Below, in pieces: positions 6,270-10,547 of a stretch of 10,547 nt of DNA. The stretch covers positions 1-10,547 of the forward strand of contig JASJGL010000154.1 of NCBI GenBank assembly GCA_033791545.1, given 5' to 3'. The notes beneath the pieces are model-generated. The model was not told where the DNA came from, searched no databases, and saw nothing but the letters and a program-made list of their open reading frames with translations. Numbering within the stretch: the stretch's first letter is position 1; each line of letters starts with the position of its first letter. Made by a program: the position numbers and the translations under genes. This DNA is from Antarcticimicrobium sp033791545. Its GTDB lineage: Bacteria; Pseudomonadota; Alphaproteobacteria; Rhodobacterales; Rhodobacteraceae.

Positions 6270-7798
6270 GCCAGACGGTCATCCCACGTCTGGCCATCAA
6301 GGGTCTGACCAAGACCTTTGGGGGGGTCCGCGCGCTTGATAGCGCGGACCTCACTCTTCTCCCGGGCGAGGTACACGGGTTGCTCGGGACCAACGGGTCG
6401 GGGAAGTCGACACTGATCAAGGTTCTGTCTGGCTTCCATGCGCCGGACGAGGGGACGCTTGAAATCGACGGGCGCCCGGTTGCCCTGCCGATGCCGCTTG
6501 GGCGGAGTGAAGCCCACGGGCTTGCCTTTGTGCATCAAAATCTCGGCCTGTTGCCAGAGGCCACGGTTCTTGAAAACCTGATCGCAGGGGATCACGAACG
6601 TCTCAATCCCTGGCGGATCAACTGGCGGGCCGAAGCCGAACGCGCCCGCAAACTTTTCGCCGAACATCATCTCAAGCTTTCCCCACAGCAGGTCGTCGCC
6701 GATCTGTCGCCCGTGCAGCGGGCGCAACTGGCCATCGTGCGGGCGGCGGACCGGGTGCAAGAGCATCGAAGCCACGGCGTTCCCGGCATTCTGGTGCTTG
6801 ACGAACCGACGCCGTTCCTGCCGCAGGAGGACGTGCGCGAGTTGTTCGCAATGATCCGACGGCTGACCGCGCGCGGTGTCTCGATCGTTTTCGTGAGCCA
6901 CGATATCGACGAGGTGCTTGAGGTCACCGACCGCTCGACAGTGCTGCGCGACGGCAAGGTGATCGGCACCTACGAGACAGCCGCCACCAACCGGGCTGAT
7001 CTGGTCGAGGCCATCGTTGGCCGCGCTGTCGCAGCGGATCGCCGCGTTTTGGCGCTGTCGCCGGCTGCGCCGATCGCCGAGGTGCGCGGGCTGAGCGGAG
7101 AGATCTTGAAAGATGTCGCCCTGTCGGTGCAGCCGGGCGAGATCCTGGGGCTGACGGGGCTGATCGGCGCCGGGCATGACGAGGTGCCGATGCTGATTGC
7201 AGGGGCCCGCGCGGCCAGTGCCGGGGAGTTGTCACTGAACGGCCGCACCTATGACCTGAACCAGATGGCACCCGCGGACAGTATCGCTGCGGGCATCGCG
7301 CTGATCCCGGCTGACCGCCAGACCGCCGGAATTGCGCCGGACCTGAGCCTGACCGAGAATGCGGTCCTGCCGCTGTTGCGTGGCAGCCTCGCGATCAATC
7401 ATCGTCGCAATCGCAGGACTACTGCGGATGTGATGCGCAAGTTCAGCGTCAAGGCCTCCTCGCCGGATCAGCCGGCTGCGGAGTTGTCGGGCGGCAATCA
7501 GCAGAAACTGGTGCTTGGAAAATGGCTTCAGCTTGAGCCGCGACTGGTGCTGCTGGATGAGCCGACGCAGGGCATTGATGTGGGCGCACGCCAAGAGATC
7601 TATGACCACCTGCTGGCCCTCTGCGCCGCTGGCGGTGCGGTGATCTGCGCCACATCGGAATTCGAACAACTGGAAATTATCGCGCACCGGGTTCTTGTCT
7701 TTGACAGGGGCCGGATCAAGGCGGAACTCAAAGGGGCTGACGTGACCAAAGCAGCAATTGCCAAGGCCTGTTATGAAGTGGCGGAAGAACATGCATAA
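6266..7798 (+). CDS. CUT2/RbsA-type ABC transporter ATP-binding protein with two nucleotide-binding domains
   Basis: A 510-residue tandem ATPase that energises import. NBD1 has a canonical Walker A GTNGSGKST (41-49), Walker B ILVLDEPT (175-182) and switch histidine in VSHD, but its signature is LSPVQRAQ (148-155) instead of LSGGQ. NBD2 has a degenerate Walker A, GLTGLIGAGHDE (295-306), no lysine, a good signature LSGGNQQ (407-413) and Walker B LVLLDEPTQGID. Loss of the second P-loop is usual in RbsA-like proteins; one complete ATP site is therefore expected. I start at GTG 6266, which overlaps the upstream TGA as GTGA and has GGAA nine bases before; GTG 6251 would add five residues. A strong hairpin lies within codons 20-29. 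It works with the adjacent binding protein and permease at the cytoplasmic membrane. Confidence 0.9.
   Translation: MSQTVIPRLAIKGLTKTFGGVRALDSADLTLLPGEVHGLLGTNGSGKSTLIKVLSGFHAPDEGTLEIDGRPVALPMPLGRSEAHGLAFVHQNLGLLPEATVLENLIAGDHERLNPWRINWRAEAERARKLFAEHHLKLSPQQVVADLSPVQRAQLAIVRAADRVQEHRSHGVPGILVLDEPTPFLPQEDVRELFAMIRRLTARGVSIVFVSHDIDEVLEVTDRSTVLRDGKVIGTYETAATNRADLVEAIVGRAVAADRRVLALSPAAPIAEVRGLSGEILKDVALSVQPGEILGLTGLIGAGHDEVPMLIAGARAASAGELSLNGRTYDLNQMAPADSIAAGIALIPADRQTAGIAPDLSLTENAVLPLLRGSLAINHRRNRRTTADVMRKFSVKASSPDQPAAELSGGNQQKLVLGKWLQLEPRLVLLDEPTQGIDVGARQEIYDHLLALCAAGGAVICATSEFEQLEIIAHRVLVFDRGRIKAELKGADVTKAAIAKACYEVAEEHA
6323..6352 (+). other. Strong RNA hairpin within the start of the ABC ATPase gene
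   Basis: GGTCCGCGC (6325-6333) pairs perfectly with GCGCGGACC (6342-6350) across an 8-base loop. The stem extends outward by one G-U and one G-C pair. It lies about 55 bases past the binding-protein stop codon. No U-run follows. It could protect the 3' end of the binding-protein message or slow ribosomes on the ATPase gene; this is inferred from position. Confidence 0.5.
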
Positions 7799-8753
7799 AA
7801 GCGATCTCAGCTATCAATTGGAACGGTTCGGTCTGGTCATCGTGTGGCTGGCCTTTATTGCGCTGTTTGGCGCGCTGCGGCCCGATACCTTTCTGACCTG
7901 GTCGAATTTCTCGACCATTTTCGGCTCTGAAGCGGTTCTCGTGATCGTGACGCTTGGGCTGATGATCCCGCTGACGGCCGGCGATTTCGACCTGTCCATC
8001 GCGCAGATCGTGACGTTGGTGTCGATGACGATTGCCATTCTGGATGCGCGGATGGATTTGCCGCTGGTCTTGGTGTTGCCGCTGGGATTGGCGTTGGGGG
8101 CCTTGATTGGTCTGATCAACGGGGCGATCACGCTGTATTTCCGGGTTCACTCGCTGATCGTGACGCTCGGTGTCGGCACATTCCTGCACGGCATCACCTT
8201 GTGGATCGGCAATTCGCAAACCATTTCCGGTGTCTCTCCGATCCTGATGGAATGGGTGATCATCCAGCGTGTGTTGGGGGTGCCGATCGCCTTCTACTAT
8301 GCCATCGGGCTGGCAATCCTGATTTGGTACATGCTCAGCTATACCGCCTTTGGTCAGCAACTGCTGTTCACCGGCCGGGGCCGCGAGGTCGGGAGATTGA
8401 CCGGGGTCGCTGTGGACCGGGTCCGGCTCGTGGCTTTTGTGCTGTCGGGGATTTTGGGGGCTTTTGCTGGCATTCTGTACACCGGCACGACCGGATCGGC
8501 GAACCCCAGTTCGGGCACGTTCCTGTTGCTGCCGGCCTTTGCCGCCGCATTTCTGGGCTCGACCTGCATCCGCCCCGGTCGATTCAATCCTTGGGGGTCG
8601 GTCATTGCGGTCTATTTCCTCGTGACAGGAATCAACGGGCTGTCGGTTCTGGGGTTCCGCACCTTCGTGCAAGATCTGTTCTATGGTGGGGCGCTGGTGT
8701 TGGCGGTGATGATTTCGCAACTGGTCTCGGGCCGCAAGGATCGCGGGCTTTGA
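7791..8753 (+). CDS. CUT2/RbsC-type ABC transporter permease
   Basis: A 320-residue very hydrophobic protein of the BPD_transp_2 family. About nine or ten membrane segments can be picked out, near residues 13-29, 43-62, 66-84, 90-112, 119-139, 162-182, 209-231, 244-259, 267-284 and 297-312. GDFDLSIAQIVTLVSM (64-79) corresponds to the GGIDLSVG motif of ribose-type permeases, and GRLTGVAVDRVRLVAFVLSG (201-220) to the cytoplasmic coupling loop that contacts the ATPase. Only one permease gene is present, so a homodimer is expected. The ATG at 7791 overlaps the ATPase stop by 8 bp and has GGAAG just upstream. ATG 7773 (preceded by AAGG) and TTG 7758 are in-frame alternatives. The gene overlaps the downstream hydrolase or nearly so, consistent with one operon. 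Confidence 0.9.
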   Translation: MHKSDLSYQLERFGLVIVWLAFIALFGALRPDTFLTWSNFSTIFGSEAVLVIVTLGLMIPLTAGDFDLSIAQIVTLVSMTIAILDARMDLPLVLVLPLGLALGALIGLINGAITLYFRVHSLIVTLGVGTFLHGITLWIGNSQTISGVSPILMEWVIIQRVLGVPIAFYYAIGLAILIWYMLSYTAFGQQLLFTGRGREVGRLTGVAVDRVRLVAFVLSGILGAFAGILYTGTTGSANPSSGTFLLLPAFAAAFLGSTCIRPGRFNPWGSVIAVYFLVTGINGLSVLGFRTFVQDLFYGGALVLAVMISQLVSGRKDRGL

Positions 8754-8791
8754 GCGGCGTGGCACACCCGCGCCGGAGCAACGCACCGCAT

Positions 8792-10033
8792 GTGAACGCC
8801 GATCGTCTCTGGTCACGTCATATGGAGTTGGCCCGGGTCGGTGTGGTCGAGGAGGTCGGCAACTGTCGGTTGGCCTTGTCGGACGAAGATGGCACCGTGC
8901 GGGACATGTTCGCCGGGTGGTGCCGGGAGGCCGGGCTGACCCTGCGCTCGGATCGGGCGGGCAACATGTTCGCTCTGCGGGCGGGGCGCGACCCAAGCCG
9001 TGCGGTGGTCGCCGCAGGCAGTCATCTGGACACCCAGCCCCATGGCGGTCGGTTCGACGGTATTTCTGGCGTGCTCGCCGCGCTTGAGGCCATCGAGGCA
9101 TTGAACGATGCTGGGATCGAGACCGAGGCGCCGCTGGCCGTGATAAACTGGACCAATGAGGAGGGGGTGCGCTTTGCCCCCGGCCTGCTGGGCTCGGCCT
9201 GGTTCGCAGGGCGGATCGCCGACGAGACGCTGGATAACATAGTGTCGGCTGATGGGTCGCGCTTTGCCGACGAGGTTGCGCGCATCGGGTGGCGCGGCGA
9301 CATGCTGCCGGAAGATCTGACGCTCGATTCCTTTTTCGAGCTGCATATCGAACAGGGGCCGGTTCTCGAAAGTGCCGGCGCGCAGGTCGGGGTGGTCACA
9401 TCGGTGCAGGGTCTGCGTTGGCTGGATGTGGCAATCACCGGACGCGATTCCCATGCCGGCACAACACCGCTGGATCTGCGCAAGGACGCATTGCTGGCTG
9501 CGGGGGCGATTCTGGTGGCGCTGCGCCGGACCGGGCTTGCCGCGGGGCACGATGCGCGGGTCAGCGTCGGGCGTCTGGCCACAGCGACGGACGGCCCCAG
9601 CACCATCGTTGGCCATGCCGATCTGGTCATCGACATCCGCCATCCCGATGCGGACGTGCTGGACCGGCTGGCGCGGGATTGCGCCGAATCCTGTCGCACC
9701 GCCGCCGCCGAATTTGACTGCGAGGCCGAGGTGTCCGAGCGGCTTGCCATCCCGCCACGGCTTTTTGATCGCGACTGCGTCGCCCTGGTTGAGACCGCGG
9801 CCCGGGAGCTGGACCTGAATTATCTCAGGTTGCCCAGTGGCGCCCTGCACGATGCTGCCAATATCGCGGCACTGACGCCGACGGCGATGGTCTTCGTGCC
9901 GTGCCGGGACGGGATCAGCCACAACGTGCAGGAATACGCGGCACCCGAGGATCTGGCCGCAGGCGCGGACGTGCTGCTGCACGCCATGCTGGGACGGGCC
10001 GAGATCGTCAGCCGGTCGGACGGGCAGGGCTAA
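8792..10033 (+). CDS. hyuC: M20-family Zn-dependent N-carbamoyl amino acid/allantoate amidohydrolase (HyuC type)
   Basis: A 413-residue enzyme of usual family length. It hydrolyses the carbamoyl group of N-carbamoyl amino acids (or related ureides) to the amino acid, CO2 and ammonia in the cytoplasm. Two-metal site residues are visible: GSHLDT (H78), RFDG (D89), NEEG (E123 general base, E124 ligand), ELHIEQGP (H185) and GISHN (H377). Substrate and dimer-domain motifs are GRDSHAGTTP (218-227) and PSGALHDA (348-355). The gene follows the permease, placing the second pathway step in the same operon as HyuAB. The start is uncertain: GTG 8792 fits the family N-terminus (NADRLW) but has only a distant GGAG. 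TTG 8750 overlaps the permease stop as TTGA and has AAGGA nine bases upstream, adding 14 residues; GTG 8759 and ATG 8822 are also in frame. Allantoate or beta-ureidopropionate activity cannot be excluded. Confidence 0.88.
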   Translation: MNADRLWSRHMELARVGVVEEVGNCRLALSDEDGTVRDMFAGWCREAGLTLRSDRAGNMFALRAGRDPSRAVVAAGSHLDTQPHGGRFDGISGVLAALEAIEALNDAGIETEAPLAVINWTNEEGVRFAPGLLGSAWFAGRIADETLDNIVSADGSRFADEVARIGWRGDMLPEDLTLDSFFELHIEQGPVLESAGAQVGVVTSVQGLRWLDVAITGRDSHAGTTPLDLRKDALLAAGAILVALRRTGLAAGHDARVSVGRLATATDGPSTIVGHADLVIDIRHPDADVLDRLARDCAESCRTAAAEFDCEAEVSERLAIPPRLFDRDCVALVETAARELDLNYLRLPSGALHDAANIAALTPTAMVFVPCRDGISHNVQEYAAPEDLAAGADVLLHAMLGRAEIVSRSDGQG

Positions 10034-10124
10034 CAGGCCGGGGCAGGCAGCGCCCGCCCTCCCAGATACGCCTCGCCCGACCTTGTCGATACCTGCGCGC
10101 ATTGGCGAAAATTTCGTTCTGCCC
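10034..10124. other. Short noncoding gap between hyuC and the right IS481 end
   Basis: Ninety-one GC-rich bases follow the hyuC stop codon. I see no convincing intrinsic terminator: short G/C-rich complementary pieces near 10037-10063 do not form a long clean stem and no T-run follows. Transcription of the operon may therefore run into the insertion sequences. Confidence 0.4.
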
Positions 10125-10181
10125 AGGTGTTTGATCCCACGGTTTGATGGTGCGATCCTTTCTCAGGAATGGAAGGAAGCA
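10125..10181 (+). repeat. Right copy of the 57-bp inverted repeat: IS481 end, truncated
   Basis: This repeats the left insertion-sequence end in opposite orientation, from AGG and TGTTTGATCC to GGAAGGAAGCA, with two mismatches. The identity ends just before the place where the transposase ATG should be, because unrelated IS110-type sequence begins there. The IS481 transposase is therefore absent from the right side within the window; its remainder may lie past the IS110 element. Confidence 0.93.
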
Positions 10182-10547
10182 TCCGTCTTGATCAAGCGGT
10201 TTTCGGGGTCCACTTGCGATCAGCTTTTACTAGCGCATTTGCCATTTCGATGAGCTTGCGCATTACGGCAACGAGGGCGACCTTGGCGGGCTTCCCGGCG
10301 ATACGCATGTTGTCATATTTGGCCTTGAGGTCGGGATTGTGGCGCACGGCGACCAGCGCGGGCATGTATAAGGCATCGCGCAGAGGTTTGCGCCCACCCC
10401 CGATGAACGCCTTGCCCTGCCACTGACCGGACTGGCGAGTGATGGGCGCGAGGCCGGCGAGACTGGCCACCTGTTTGCGCTCGAGTGTGCCAATCTCCGG
10501 CAGTAGGATCAGCATGGCGGCCGCCGTGACGGCACCGATCCCCGGCA
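10182..10547 (-). mobile_element. IS110-family insertion sequence, 3' end (partial), inserted in the IS481 leader
   Basis: Identity to the IS481 leader stops at about 10181, and an IS110-type transposase reading frame ends at 10192. Only about ten bases separate its stop codon from the junction. The element continues beyond the right edge. IS110 elements typically lack long terminal inverted repeats and often lack target duplications, consistent with the clean junction seen here. The exact boundary cannot be fixed within a few bases. Confidence 0.75.
10192..10547 (-). CDS. IS110-family transposase, C-terminal part (runs off the right edge)
   Basis: The minus-strand frame is open from the window edge to TGA at 10194-10192, giving about 118 residues. 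It starts PGIGAVTAAAMLILLPEIGT, which is the start of the C-terminal Transposase_20 domain. It continues with LAGLAPITRQSGQWQGKAF, containing the conserved serine region, and GGGRKPLRDALYMPAL. The usual helical tail ends in NALVKADRKWTPKTA. This is the catalytic serine-containing C-terminal domain of IS110/IS116/IS902 transposases; the N-terminal DEDD (RuvC-like) domain would be to the right. The frame is intact in the visible part, so the element may be complete outside the window. Confidence 0.87.
   Translation of the reverse strand, partial: PGIGAVTAAAMLILLPEIGTLERKQVASLAGLAPITRQSGQWQGKAFIGGGRKPLRDALYMPALVAVRHNPDLKAKYDNMRIAGKPAKVALVAVMRKLIEMANALVKADRKWTPKTA

Larger units (their letters stand above)
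212..10181. mobile_element. Possible composite transposon-like unit carrying the hydantoin operon
   Basis: The inner ends of two IS481 copies in inverted orientation enclose precisely the regulator/cupin pair and the six-gene catabolic and transport operon, with no other complete genes. Insertion sequences on both sides of a catabolic unit suggest joint mobility. The outer ends and flanking target duplications are outside the window, and the right copy is interrupted, so present mobility is not shown. Confidence 0.4.

Noticed and set aside
8201..8791. Long plus-strand open frame that extends the M20 hydrolase by almost 200 codons upstream.
   Set aside because: It lies out of frame over the permease gene, whose sequence is clearly conserved; the extension has no family similarity and is a high-GC shadow.
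7728..9101. 457-codon minus-strand open frame opposite the permease and hydrolase start.
   Set aside because: Antisense to two recognised genes, low-complexity Arg/Pro/Gln/His composition, no recognisable motif.
10037..10063. GC-rich complementary pieces after hyuC considered as a terminator.
   Set aside because: No long continuous stem and no T-run; several weak pairings compete.
10034..10124. Minus-strand stretch reading EAYLGGRALPAPAC and a stop, resembling the tail of a branched-chain amino-acid or peptide ABC ATPase.
   Set aside because: Only about a dozen residues resemble such a tail, the frame does not continue upstream with recognisable sequence, and chance is likely in GC-rich DNA.

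Overview
The window is GC-rich DNA with the codon use and gene style of an alphaproteobacterium, most likely Rhodobacterales (Paracoccus/Roseobacter type). This placement rests on composition and on resemblance of the insertion sequences and transporter proteins to that group; I could not run a search. No rRNA, tRNA or CRISPR array is visible.

Layout. Positions 1-268 are the 5' end of an IS481-family insertion sequence reading out of the window on the minus strand. Positions 316-1157 hold a two-gene minus-strand operon: a MarR-family regulator followed, with a 4-bp ATGA overlap, by a small DHCW-motif cupin. A 111-bp divergent promoter region (1158-1268) carries a perfect 14-bp palindrome, a plausible MarR-type operator. 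From 1269 to 10033 six plus-strand genes form one compact operon: hyuA and hyuB (the two subunits of an ATP-dependent hydantoinase/oxoprolinase-type enzyme), a periplasmic binding protein, a double-NBD ABC ATPase and a permease (a complete CUT2/ribose-type importer), and an M20-family N-carbamoyl-amino-acid amidohydrolase (hyuC/allantoate amidohydrolase type). At 10125-10181 the IS481 end recurs in inverted orientation. It is interrupted by an IS110-family element whose transposase C-terminus (10192-10547, minus strand) runs off the right edge.

How it fits together (inference from families and order). A small cyclic amide/ureide such as a 5-substituted hydantoin is imported by the ABC system. 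HyuAB opens the ring at the cost of ATP, and the M20 amidohydrolase removes the carbamoyl group to give an amino acid, CO2 and ammonia. The MarR protein probably senses the substrate or a product and controls both directions from the shared intergenic region. No hydantoin racemase and no NCS1/Mhp1-type hydantoin permease lie in the window.

The most notable points are the inverted IS481 ends that bracket the whole catabolic unit like a composite transposon, the use of a sugar-type ABC importer for a probable hydantoin pathway, two strong hairpins that bracket the binding-protein gene on the mRNA, and a 9-G tract inside the conserved glycine motif of hyuA.
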